DNA from: Pseudonocardiaceae bacterium YIM PH 21723
Lineage (GTDB): Bacteria > Actinomycetota > Actinomycetes > Mycobacteriales > Pseudonocardiaceae
Assembly: GCA_003600225.1 (NCBI GenBank)
Contig: QZFT01000045.1
Location: forward strand, 202,792 to 266,791
Direction: 5' to 3'
DNA: 64,000 nt
The notes beneath the pieces were generated by a model. The model was not told the origin of the DNA. It made no database searches and was given only the letters and a program-made list of their open reading frames with translations. Both the position numbers and the translations under genes were made by a program. Below, in pieces: positions 19,807-27,407 of the stretch (positions are counted from its first letter, which is position 1; every line of letters begins with the position of its first letter).

Positions 19807-20713
19807 TCTGCCCGACTGGCTGCCGGACTGGTGCGTGGGCCAGTTCGGCGAGCCGCCGGTCGGCGTGCTGTTCGACGTGCGGTCGATGTCGGCGGTGTTC
19901 GGGCTACGGCTGACCTCGGGGCGGGACGTGGTGGTGAAGGCCCGGGAACACGACGGCCGGGCCGCGTCGTGTGTCGCCGCGCAGGCCAGGCTGGCGGAGC
20001 AGGGGTTTCCGTGTGCCCGGCCGCTCACTCCCGTGCTCCGGGCCGGCACGTTGGCCGTACACGCCGAGGAGTATCGGCCCGGCGGGGAACTGCTTCGTGG
20101 GGATTCGCCGGAGGTCGCCAGGCGGTACGCGGCGGTGTTCGCCCGGCTGATGACCGAACTAGAGCACGTGTCCGTCGCGCCGCCGGTGCCGAATCCGCGC
20201 TGGATACGGTGGGACCACGCGGATTCCGGGGTGTGGCCGGCGATCGAAGGTCTCGATGAGCGGGACCAGAGCGCCGTGCCCGGGTACATCGTGGACGCGG
20301 CCACCCGGCTCCGGGAGCGGTTGCCGGCCACCGATCTGCCGCGGGTGCTGGGGCATGCCGACTTCGAGGCGCAGAACCTCCGCTGGCAGGACGGGGAGGT
20401 GTGGGCCGTGCATGACTGGGACAGCCTGGCGTGGCAGCCGGAGGCCGCACTGGTGGGCGCGGCGAGCGGGGTGTTCCCCAAGACCGGGCCGGCCACATTG
20501 CCGCCGATCGAGAGCTCGGCGGCTTTCCTGGTGGCCTATCAGGACTTCCGGGGGCGCCGGTTCAGCGCGGAGGAGCAGGAGATCGCCTGGGCGGCGAGCC
20601 TGTGGCCGGCCGCCCACGACGTCCGATGGGAGACGCTGCACGGCATTCCCCCGGGCTCCGATGAGGTCATCCGCAGGCAGGTGTCCGAACGCCTCCGCCG
20701 AGCGAAGGCCTGA
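19793..20713 (+). CDS. aminoglycoside phosphotransferase-like kinase (APH family)
   Basis: About 306 aa from a GTG that overlaps the deaminase stop by 14 bases; no strong ribosome site is seen, so re-initiation is likely. The APH/kinase fold shows a catalytic loop LGHADFEAQNLRW (His-x-Asp-x4-Asn, about residue 185) and a metal-binding VHDWDSLAW about 20 residues later. The family includes small-molecule kinases and antibiotic-modifying enzymes. Without a known antibiotic cluster attached, a resistance role is speculation. A perfect palindrome follows one base after the stop. Confidence 0.8.
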   Translation: MPPADLPDWLPDWCVGQFGEPPVGVLFDVRSMSAVFGLRLTSGRDVVVKAREHDGRAASCVAAQARLAEQGFPCARPLTPVLRAGTLAVHAEEYRPGGELLRGDSPEVARRYAAVFARLMTELEHVSVAPPVPNPRWIRWDHADSGVWPAIEGLDERDQSAVPGYIVDAATRLRERLPATDLPRVLGHADFEAQNLRWQDGEVWAVHDWDSLAWQPEAALVGAASGVFPKTGPATLPPIESSAAFLVAYQDFRGRRFSAEEQEIAWAASLWPAAHDVRWETLHGIPPGSDEVIRRQVSERLRRAKA

Positions 20714-20714
20714 A

Positions 20715-20763
20715 CCGAAGTTGACGATGTTCGGGAAATACACCCGAACATCGTCAACTTCGG
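20715..20763. repeat. palindrome family A, copy 1, between convergent genes
   Basis: Perfect 21-base arms (20715-20735 and 20743-20763) with core CCGAAGTTGACGATGTTCGG surround a 7-base loop. It lies between the APH-like stop at 20713 and the 3' end of the biosynthetic operon at 20771, where it can end transcription from both sides. The same arm sequence recurs at 39.2 and 40.9 kb, so it is a dispersed element rather than a local terminator. Confidence 0.9.
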
Positions 20764-20770
20764 AGGGCTC

Positions 20771-21271
20771 CTAGACCAGGATTCCGGTGCAGTAGTCGGC
20801 GATGTAGGCCTTCTTCGCGGCCTCATCCCTGGCGGAGGTCAGGTACCGGGACCACGCGCGACGCTCGTGCGAGGTGCAGTCCAGCTCGAACACGTTCTGG
20901 GTCGGCTTGAACGCGCCCTCCTTCGGCGGGTACGGGTGGAAGCCGTCCTCGCCCAGGCCGTACAGCACCTGGTGCATCTCGTTGGTGTTGCGCCACACGA
21001 TGACGAGCAGGAAGTAGCCCTCACCGTCCAGGTGCAGCATCGCGTAGCCCAGCTCGTCCCGGAACTCCAGGCGGCCGGCGTCGACCTCGGTCTTCAGGAA
21101 CTCGCGTGCCTGGTCCCGGACCTCAGCCGGGGTGTCCCGGCCGGCCAGGTAGATGTCGTACCACTTGAGGTGTGCCCCCGGCAGGATCAGATCATCGGCA
21201 GGGACGATCGACTTCTCGGTGTGCGTGTAACCGGCAGGAATCTCGGCCAGCCGAGTGATTGCCTCTGTCAT
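20771..21271 (-). CDS. unrecognised protein, last gene of the biosynthetic operon
   Basis: A 166 aa soluble protein I cannot assign to a family. It is rich in aromatic residues (LKWYDIYLAG, YFLLVIVWRNTNEMHQVLYGLG, DGFHPYPPKEG) and has single cysteines near residues 131 and 161, with no signal peptide or transmembrane helix. Its ATG lies 26 bases after the ATP-grasp stop, with a GGTGAG ribosome site. Being the last gene of a tightly packed operon implies a role in the same pathway, perhaps as a small binding or tailoring protein. Nothing more can be claimed from the sequence. Confidence 0.7.
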   Translation of the reverse strand: MTEAITRLAEIPAGYTHTEKSIVPADDLILPGAHLKWYDIYLAGRDTPAEVRDQAREFLKTEVDAGRLEFRDELGYAMLHLDGEGYFLLVIVWRNTNEMHQVLYGLGEDGFHPYPPKEGAFKPTQNVFELDCTSHERRAWSRYLTSARDEAAKKAYIADYCTGILV

Positions 21272-21297
21272 CTCACCATTCCCCTGTAGTGGTTGTT

Positions 21298-22530
21298 TCA
21301 CTGCTCCGGGCTGTACAGCCCGTCGCGTTCGAGTTCGCGCAGTCGCTGGTAGTCGGCCTCGATCTGCGCCGGGTCGGCCGCGCTGAGGTACATGTATCCG
21401 GGAGAACTGGCCAGATCGACGGTGCGGTCGATCCGGGTGTGCGGCTTCTGCGTGACGATGAGTTCCAGGAACGACGGCAGCTCGCGCACCGGCGCCCAGC
21501 CCTGCTCGTCCGGGATCACGCCGTCGCTCGGCACGATCAGGTTCAGGAACCGCACGTGGTTCAGCAGCTGATAGCCGGGCAGGCCGCCGCCGGTGATCTC
21601 CGCCGGCCGGGCGATCGCCCTGGCCAGCAGATCCACCTGGTCGGTGCCGATGCAGCGGGACACGATCTCCGGCAGGTGCGCGCCGCCCAGCCGGGCACCG
21701 CTCTCCACCAGGACCGGTCCGTCGGCGGTCAGCATGATCTCGGTGTGCGCCGCGCCGTTGCGGATCTCCAGGGCGTCCAGCACGCCGAGGGCGTACTCGC
21801 CGACCGCCTTGGCGTCCGGTTCGTCGGCGGCCACCGGGTGCTCGTTGCTCACCATGGAGCGGTTGGCGTCGATCTGCTGCTTCCGGTAGCGCCAGATCTC
21901 CACGATGTGGTGGGCACCCTCGCGGCTGACGGTGTTCACGAAGTACTCGTCGCCGTCCAGGAATCCCTGGGCGAGGGCGGTCTCGTTGCGCCTGCCGTAG
22001 CGGTCCTCGGCGGACAGGATGCTCGCGTGCCCGTCCCGGATGTCCTGCTCCGAGTGGCAGAAGTGCACGTTGTCCATGCCGGCGCTGGCCACCGGCTTGA
22101 GCACGACCGGCCATTCGCCCCTGGCGAGCGCCCAGGCCACGACCTCGTCGGCGGACGGGGAGGCGAAGCTGTCCGCGACGGCCAGCCCGGCCCGCTCCGC
22201 CGCCAGGACCATCCGGTGCTTGTCCCGCCGCGACGCCGGATCAGTGGTGCCGTTGGCGGGGGTTCCCGCCGCGACCGACAACGCGTCGGCCAGCAGCACA
22301 CCGGATTCCATGGCGGCCACGACGAATCCGACGCCCAGCTCGCGCAGCCGGGCCGCGGTGGCCTCGACATCGCCCTCGTGCTGGATGTCGATGTCGAAGT
22401 CACCGGGCTGGTAGTCCAGGTGGACGTCCGGGAACTGCGAGCGCACGTGGATCGGCTCCACGCCGTACTTCCGCAGCGCGTCGGGCAGGAATCGCCCGAT
22501 GCCGTACGCGTCGACCACGGCGCATTTCAT
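21298..22530 (-). CDS. ATP-grasp amide/peptide ligase
   Basis: A 410 aa ATP-grasp enzyme from the ATG at 22530, which overlaps the EamA stop by four bases. Seen motifs are the nucleotide-binding WPVVLKPVASAGMDNVHFC (about 135), a lid region with GFLDGDEYFVNTVSREG (about 185) and the metal-binding LVESGARLGGAHLPEIV (about 280). The layout matches L-amino acid ligase or carnosine-synthase-like proteins that join a carboxylate to an amine via an acyl phosphate. In this operon it is a candidate for making an amide or dipeptide bond. Confidence 0.85.
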   Translation of the reverse strand: MKCAVVDAYGIGRFLPDALRKYGVEPIHVRSQFPDVHLDYQPGDFDIDIQHEGDVEATAARLRELGVGFVVAAMESGVLLADALSVAAGTPANGTTDPASRRDKHRMVLAAERAGLAVADSFASPSADEVVAWALARGEWPVVLKPVASAGMDNVHFCHSEQDIRDGHASILSAEDRYGRRNETALAQGFLDGDEYFVNTVSREGAHHIVEIWRYRKQQIDANRSMVSNEHPVAADEPDAKAVGEYALGVLDALEIRNGAAHTEIMLTADGPVLVESGARLGGAHLPEIVSRCIGTDQVDLLARAIARPAEITGGGLPGYQLLNHVRFLNLIVPSDGVIPDEQGWAPVRELPSFLELIVTQKPHTRIDRTVDLASSPGYMYLSAADPAQIEADYQRLRELERDGLYSPEQ

Positions 22531-23492
22531 GAGGGCTCCTTTATCCCGGCGACCTGCGCGGCCACCCTGGCGTCGTGCTTGGACCGGGCCACGGTGCTGA
22601 TCGCGACGAGCGCGACGATGCCCACGACACCCGCGAACGTGACCGCCGACGGGGTAAGCCGCTGGTCGGGCAGTTGCAGGAAGAAGGCGAACAGCGGGGA
22701 GAGCGTCAGGATGATCGACGCGGTGATGGGCTCGGTGTGCTTGATGCCGACCTGCAGCAGGTACAGCGGAACCGCGACGCCGATCACCGCGATGACCGCG
22801 GACGGCAGGAACGCCGCACCGATCCCGGGCTGGGCGGTGAACGCCACGGTCACCCAGGTGACCGCCAGCATCAGGAAGAACCGCACGGCCAGCACGGACT
22901 GGGGCTTCAAACCCGCGTCGCTGAGCCGCTTCGAGTAGATCACGTTGGTCACCGAACCGATGCCGGTGAGCAGCGTGAGGCCGATGCCGATCGCGGTGTC
23001 CACAGTGGACGTCTCGCCCACGCCACTGTGTCCGGTCAGCGATCCCCACACCAGCATCGCGATCATCACGCCGATACCCAGCGAGACGTACACCTCGGTA
23101 CGCAGCACCGAGGTCCCCCGCCGCAGCAACGGGCTGATCAGCACGGTCAGCAGCGGGCCGAGCGCCAGCCCGACCACGTTGACGATCGCCGGCTCCAGGT
23201 ACTTCAGCGCGTACAGCATCGACAGCCAGGTCGTCGCGGTGGTGATGTTGATCATGATCACATCGCCGCGGTTGACGGTCAGCGGTCGCAGCGTGGCGGC
23301 AAGCCCGCGCCTGGCCGAGTCCACGCCGATGAAGAACAACGCGGTGAGCGTGAAGGAGATCGCCGCGATGGTCGCCGGATTGTGCGCCTGCAGCTGGTTT
23401 CCGGCGAACACGTCCAGCGCCGCGGTGAGGAAGGCGAAGCCGCCCAGGGGGATGAGCCCCTGGGCCAGCTTCGTCCGGGGTACTTCGGTCAC
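22527..23492 (-). CDS. EamA/DMT-family transporter
   Basis: A 321 aa membrane protein with about ten transmembrane helices arranged as two EamA repeats (first half ending near VIYSKRLSD, second from SVLAVRFFLMLAV). DMT carriers often export amino-acid-like products. The ATG overlaps the TrpB-like stop and its own stop overlaps the ATP-grasp start, both by four bases, which ties it firmly to the pathway. It is the best candidate for product export or self-protection. Confidence 0.87.
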   Translation of the reverse strand: MTEVPRTKLAQGLIPLGGFAFLTAALDVFAGNQLQAHNPATIAAISFTLTALFFIGVDSARRGLAATLRPLTVNRGDVIMINITTATTWLSMLYALKYLEPAIVNVVGLALGPLLTVLISPLLRRGTSVLRTEVYVSLGIGVMIAMLVWGSLTGHSGVGETSTVDTAIGIGLTLLTGIGSVTNVIYSKRLSDAGLKPQSVLAVRFFLMLAVTWVTVAFTAQPGIGAAFLPSAVIAVIGVAVPLYLLQVGIKHTEPITASIILTLSPLFAFFLQLPDQRLTPSAVTFAGVVGIVALVAISTVARSKHDARVAAQVAGIKEPS

Positions 23493-24859
23493 AGAAGAGT
23501 CACCTCGGGGATGCTCGCGGCAGCCTGCTGCAGGATCGCCTCGTCGGCGATCTCGTCAGTCAGCTGACCCGCGAAGTACTTGTCATAAGCGGACAGATCA
23601 AAGTGTCCATGGCCCGACAAGCCGAACAAGATCGCCCGGGACTGCCCTTCCTCGCGGCAGCGAATGGCCTCGTCGATGGCCCCGCGGATCGCGTGGGTGG
23701 ACTCCGGAGCAGGCAGAATGCCCTCGGACCTGGCGAACTGCACGCCCGCCTCGAAGCACTCCAGCTGGCCGACGGCGGTCGCCTCGATCAGCTCCTCCTC
23801 CAGCACCCGGGTGATCAGCGGGCCGATGCCGTGTGCCCGCAGACCACCGGCGTGCACGGCGGGCGGCACGAACTTGTGGCCCAGCGTGTGCATCCGGAAC
23901 AGCGGGCCGAGCCGGCCGGTGTCGCTGTAGTCGTAGGCGATCTGCCCCTTGGTCAGCGTCGGGCAGGCGGCGGGCTCCACCGCGATGACCCGCACCTTCT
24001 TCCCGCCGCGCAGCTGCTCGCCGAGGAACGGGAAGGACAGGCCGGCCAGGTTGCTGCCGCCGCCGGAGCAGCCGACCACGATGTCCGGGTAGTCGTCGGC
24101 CATCGCCATCTGGAGCAGGGCCTCCTGGCCGATGACGGTCTGGTGCGCCAGCACGTGGTTGGCCGCGCTGCCCAGGCAGTACCCCAGTTCCGGGTTCTGC
24201 ATGGCGACTTCGAGGGCCTCGGAGGTCGCGATGCCCAGGCTGCCCGGGGAGTCCGGGTCCTCGGCCAGGATCGCCCGGCCGGCGGCGGTCTCGATGCTGG
24301 GGCTGGGGATGCAGGTCGCGCCGAAGGACTCCATCAACGCGCGGCGGTACGGCTTCTGCTCGAAGCTGACCTTCACCATGAAGACCTTGGCCGTCATCCC
24401 GAACATCGCCGTGCTGAGCGCGGCCGCGCTCCCCCACTGGCCGGCGCCGGTCTCGGTGACCAGGCCGGTCTTGCCCGCCAGCTTGTTGTAGTACGCCTGC
24501 GGGATGCCGGTGTTCGGCTTGTGACTGCCGGTCGGCGCGACGCCCTCGTACTTGTAGTAGATCCGGGCGGGCGTGCCGAGCGCCTTCTCCAGGCGGCGGG
24601 CCCGGAACAGCGGGGACGGCCGCCACTGCGCGTAGAGCTGCCGGACCGGCTCCGGGATCTCGAACTCCCGCTCCGTGCTGGTCTCCTGCTCGGCGAGCTC
24701 CTTGGGCATCACGTGCAGCAGGTCATCCCGGCCCAGTGCCGCACCGGTGGCCGGGTCCAGCACGGTCGCGTCCTTGGCGTCCGGCAGATCGGCGACGATG
24801 TTGTACCAGGTGGTAGGGATGTCCTTCTCGTCGAGCTGAAACTTGATCTTCTCCACCAT
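23489..24859 (-). CDS. TrpB2-like PLP-dependent enzyme
   Basis: About 456 aa from the ATG at 24859. It is a fold-type II PLP enzyme closest by motif to TrpB2: the long N-terminal arm (IPTTWYNIVADLP), the PLP lysine in GSHKPNTGIPQAYYNK (about 130), TETGAGQWGSA, VSFEQKPYRRALMESFGA and the phosphate loop GCSGGGSNLAGL. TrpB2 enzymes often lack a TrpA partner and can use serine or phosphoserine plus a nucleophile. No other trp gene is nearby, so I infer a beta-substitution step that makes an unusual amino acid rather than housekeeping tryptophan synthesis. Confidence 0.85.
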   Translation of the reverse strand: MVEKIKFQLDEKDIPTTWYNIVADLPDAKDATVLDPATGAALGRDDLLHVMPKELAEQETSTEREFEIPEPVRQLYAQWRPSPLFRARRLEKALGTPARIYYKYEGVAPTGSHKPNTGIPQAYYNKLAGKTGLVTETGAGQWGSAAALSTAMFGMTAKVFMVKVSFEQKPYRRALMESFGATCIPSPSIETAAGRAILAEDPDSPGSLGIATSEALEVAMQNPELGYCLGSAANHVLAHQTVIGQEALLQMAMADDYPDIVVGCSGGGSNLAGLSFPFLGEQLRGGKKVRVIAVEPAACPTLTKGQIAYDYSDTGRLGPLFRMHTLGHKFVPPAVHAGGLRAHGIGPLITRVLEEELIEATAVGQLECFEAGVQFARSEGILPAPESTHAIRGAIDEAIRCREEGQSRAILFGLSGHGHFDLSAYDKYFAGQLTDEIADEAILQQAAASIPEVTLL

Positions 24860-24879
24860 GAGGTCCTTGAGCTCCCTGA

Positions 24880-25569
24880 CTAGACGGTTGTGGAGGAATC
24901 TGCTTCGTCCACGAGCGAACCCGGCGCGGTGACGGTCACCGATTCGGGGAAGAGCAGCGGGTGGGCCTGCCTGATGCCCTCGACCACCCGCTCGTAGGGC
25001 ACGTCGTCGAAGTCGCCGTGCATCCGCAGGAACTCCATGTGCCTGCGGCCCAGCTGGTCGTGCGGGTGGTAAAGGCTGTCCTGGCGGCCGTCGAAATCGA
25101 GCGGCTTGATCTGGTACAGCCGGCAGAGCAGCTTGTTGAACACCGGTGTGGCCTTGACCCACTTGCCGTCCAGGTACACCGAGTTGAGGCTGTGGTAGCG
25201 GAAGATGTCTCCGCCCACGAGCTTGCGCAGCCGATCGGAGGCCAGGTGGTTGCGCACGTCGCCGTAGGTGATCCGGCAGGGGATGCCCATCGATCGCACG
25301 GCGGCCGCGTACACGATCGCCTTGTGCACGCAGAAGCCGAATCCGGCCTCCAGGATGGAACTGGCCCGCAGCCCGGTGCGGGACAGGTCGGCGCCGTACA
25401 CCTCGTAGTGGATGCCGTCGCGGACGGCGTAGTACAGCGCGACGGCCTTGTCGATGTCGGTCATCCCGGTCTCGTCCGGGATGGCCTCGGCGACGAACTT
25501 GCGCACCGCCGGTGTTTCGTAGTCCAGGAACTCCGTGGGGCCACGGAGCGCATCTAGGTCGGATGACAC
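24880..25569 (-). CDS. transglutaminase-like (papain-fold) protein
   Basis: A 229 aa protein with a GTG start and an AGGAG ribosome site. The transglutaminase-like core shows a candidate catalytic Cys in EAGFGFCVHKAIVYAAAVRSMGIPCRI (about 80), His in FRYHSLNSVYLDGKWVKATPVFN (about 125) and the Asp/Asn loop after it. Such proteins hydrolyse or form amides, and in andrimid biosynthesis a transglutaminase homologue (AdmF) joins two carrier-bound acyl groups. With a carrier protein four genes upstream, amide formation from a thioester is a reasonable guess. It could instead be a simple amidase. Confidence 0.78.
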   Translation of the reverse strand: MSSDLDALRGPTEFLDYETPAVRKFVAEAIPDETGMTDIDKAVALYYAVRDGIHYEVYGADLSRTGLRASSILEAGFGFCVHKAIVYAAAVRSMGIPCRITYGDVRNHLASDRLRKLVGGDIFRYHSLNSVYLDGKWVKATPVFNKLLCRLYQIKPLDFDGRQDSLYHPHDQLGRRHMEFLRMHGDFDDVPYERVVEGIRQAHPLLFPESVTVTAPGSLVDEADSSTTV

Positions 25570-25579
25570 GGTGGGGCTC

Positions 25580-26743
25580 CTACGCTTTCGTGGGTTTCAC
25601 GGCGCGATGCAGGCCGATCAGGGTGGAGATCCGCTGTTTCTGGATCTCCGTGGTGCCGGAGTAGATCGTTCCGGCGACCGCGTTGCGCAGCTCCTTCTCC
25701 AGGCCGTACTCGGCGGTGTAGCCGTAGCCGCCGAAGACCTGGATGGCGGACAGCGCGGTGCGCACATTCGCCTCACTGGTGATCAGCTTGGTGATCGCGA
25801 TGTCGATGGAGACGTCCTCGCCCTCGGCGAGCTTCTCCGCCGTGTCGAAGATCCACTTGGCCGAGGTCTCCACGTCGATCTTCATCTCGACGATCTTGTT
25901 CGCCAGGGACTGGTAGGACCCGATGTGTGCGCCGAACTGCGTTCTGGTGCGGGCGTATTCGACGCAGCGCTCCAGCCGGTTGCGCATCTCCCCCACGTTG
26001 ATGACGAAGGAGCACAGGATCTCCCGCTTCATCACGTGGTCGAGGACCAGGAATCCGGCGCCGACCGAGCCGATCACGTTGCGCCGCGGCACCCGGACGT
26101 CGTCCAGGAACAGCTCGCACAGCGGTGAGGTGCGCAGTCCCATCTTCTCGATGGGATTGCCCCTGGTCAGCCCCGGTGAGTCCGTCTCGACCAGGAAGGC
26201 GGTCAGCCCCGCGGGGTTCTCCGGCTTCCCGGTACGGGCGTACACCACGATCACGTCGGCGATGGGCCCGTTGCTGACGAAGGCCTTGGTGCCGTTGAGG
26301 ATGAAGTCATCCCCGTCGGCCACGGCGGTGGTGCGCATCCGCATGATGTCCGAGCCGCCCTCCGGCTCGGTGATGGCATGCGCGCCGATCGTCGTGCCGG
26401 CGCAGATCCCCGGCAGGTAGCGGGCTTTCAGGCCGGCGGAGCCGAACCGCTGCAGCGGCACACCCGCGCTGACCATGTGGGTGGACACCGAGAAGTTCAG
26501 CCCGCCGTCCCGGCAGCTCTCGCCCAGCCCCTCCAGCACGTACAGGGTGGTGACCAGGTCCTGACCGAGGCCGCCGGACTCCTCGTCGAACGGCAGCCCG
26601 AACAGGCCGGTCTCCGCGAGGAGTTTCCACCCGGTCTCACTGAAGGTGCCGCTGTGATCGCGGGCGATGTGACCGGCCTCGATGGCCGGTCCGATCGCCT
26701 GGATCCCCGCGCGCAGCTCGCGCTGCTGCTCAGTCGCCCGCAT
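25580..26743 (-). CDS. acyl-CoA dehydrogenase family flavoprotein
   Basis: A 387 aa acyl-CoA dehydrogenase fold with the flavin/substrate motifs GAHAITEPEGGSDIMRM (about 120-135) and the C-terminal GGYGYTAEYGLEKELRNAVAGTIYSGTTEIQ. The classic catalytic Glu of the IYEGT box is Ser here (IYSGT), so another base would be needed or the reaction differs. Next to a PltF-like adenylation enzyme and a carrier protein, it resembles PltE/RedW enzymes that oxidise a prolyl-type ring tethered to a carrier. It starts one base inside the cupin stop (TGATG). Confidence 0.87.
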   Translation of the reverse strand: MRATEQQRELRAGIQAIGPAIEAGHIARDHSGTFSETGWKLLAETGLFGLPFDEESGGLGQDLVTTLYVLEGLGESCRDGGLNFSVSTHMVSAGVPLQRFGSAGLKARYLPGICAGTTIGAHAITEPEGGSDIMRMRTTAVADGDDFILNGTKAFVSNGPIADVIVVYARTGKPENPAGLTAFLVETDSPGLTRGNPIEKMGLRTSPLCELFLDDVRVPRRNVIGSVGAGFLVLDHVMKREILCSFVINVGEMRNRLERCVEYARTRTQFGAHIGSYQSLANKIVEMKIDVETSAKWIFDTAEKLAEGEDVSIDIAITKLITSEANVRTALSAIQVFGGYGYTAEYGLEKELRNAVAGTIYSGTTEIQKQRISTLIGLHRAVKPTKA

Positions 26744-27120
26744 CAGTATTCGGAGAATTCGTCGGTGTCCAGCCGGTGCCGCTCATCGCCGTGCAGCGGC
26801 GGGTTGAACACGCTGAGCAGCTCCAGATCCGAGTCCGGGGCGGCGATCAGGAAGTGCGCGTCGTGCTCGTTGAGCGCGTACAGCACGCCCGGCGTGATCT
26901 CGTACGTCGTGGCGCCGTCCGCGGTGACCACCTGACCACGGCCGCCGATGCAGTAGCAGGCCTCCAGATGTCTGCGGTACTGCAGCAGGGATTTCGTGCC
27001 CGCTCTGACCACGGTGTGGCACACGGTGAAACCCATGCCGTCGGCCTCGAGCAGGAATCGGTGGCTGGTGCCGTTCCCCCACTCGACGACCTTCACCTCG
27101 TCCTTCTGCTTGACGATCAT
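26743..27120 (-). CDS. ectoine synthase (EctC)-like cupin
   Basis: A 125 aa cupin from the ATG at 27120, which has a GGGGGAAG ribosome site. It is strikingly EctC-like: EWGNGTSHRFLLEADGMGF, QYRRHLEACYC and PGVLYALNEHDAHF. Glu53, Tyr81 and His89 match the iron ligands of EctC (Glu57, Tyr85, His93) with identical spacing. EctC closes a ring by condensing an amine with an amide carbonyl to give a cyclic amidine. No ectA, ectB or ectD lies near, so the enzyme is probably repurposed. EctC also makes 5-amino-3,4-dihydro-2H-pyrrole-2-carboxylate from glutamine, which would suit the pyrroline-type genes around it. Confidence 0.86.
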   Translation of the reverse strand: MIVKQKDEVKVVEWGNGTSHRFLLEADGMGFTVCHTVVRAGTKSLLQYRRHLEACYCIGGRGQVVTADGATTYEITPGVLYALNEHDAHFLIAAPDSDLELLSVFNPPLHGDERHRLDTDEFSEY

Positions 27121-27146
27121 TGTTCTTCCCCCCAAGGGTTCGGTTG

Positions 27147-27407
27147 TCAGCTACGGGTGGACGCCTCGACGAAGTGACCGATGGCGTCGATGGAGCGGAA
27201 GTCATCCGGCGAGAGCTCGACCTCGTCGAGCGGGACGTGGAAGCGCTGCTCGACCCAGCTGATCAGCCGCAACAGGCCCAGGCTGTCCACGACCCCGTTG
27301 TCGATCAGGTCGTAGGAGTTGTCGAGTTCCTCGCTGGGTGTGCCCGGCAGGAATTCCGCCAGGATGTGTGCCTTGATGGTCGATGCGACCGTTTCGGTCG
27401 TGCTCAT
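27147..27407 (-). CDS. stand-alone acyl/peptidyl carrier protein
   Basis: An 86 aa carrier protein. The phosphopantetheine attachment serine is in DNGVVDSLGLLRL (about residue 42), followed by the usual helix FRSIDAIGHFVE. It overlaps the adenylation gene stop by four bases, so that enzyme most likely loads it. The carrier would hold an amino acid for oxidation by the dehydrogenase two genes downstream. Confidence 0.92.
   Translation of the reverse strand: MSTTETVASTIKAHILAEFLPGTPSEELDNSYDLIDNGVVDSLGLLRLISWVEQRFHVPLDEVELSPDDFRSIDAIGHFVEASTRS

Noticed and set aside
18548..20713. APH-like kinase as the self-resistance gene of the 20-30 kb operon
   Set aside because: It is on the opposite strand, in a unit with a deaminase and an LLM oxidoreductase and separated by a bidirectional palindrome; nothing links it to the operon product.
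23489..24859. Primary tryptophan biosynthesis (trpB)
   Set aside because: Motifs are of the TrpB2 type and no trpA, trpC or trpD lies near; the gene overlaps a transporter gene within a specialised operon.
26743..27120. Ectoine biosynthesis operon
   Set aside because: Only the EctC-like cupin is present; no ectA, ectB, ectD or aspartokinase is nearby, and the neighbours belong to a carrier-protein pathway.
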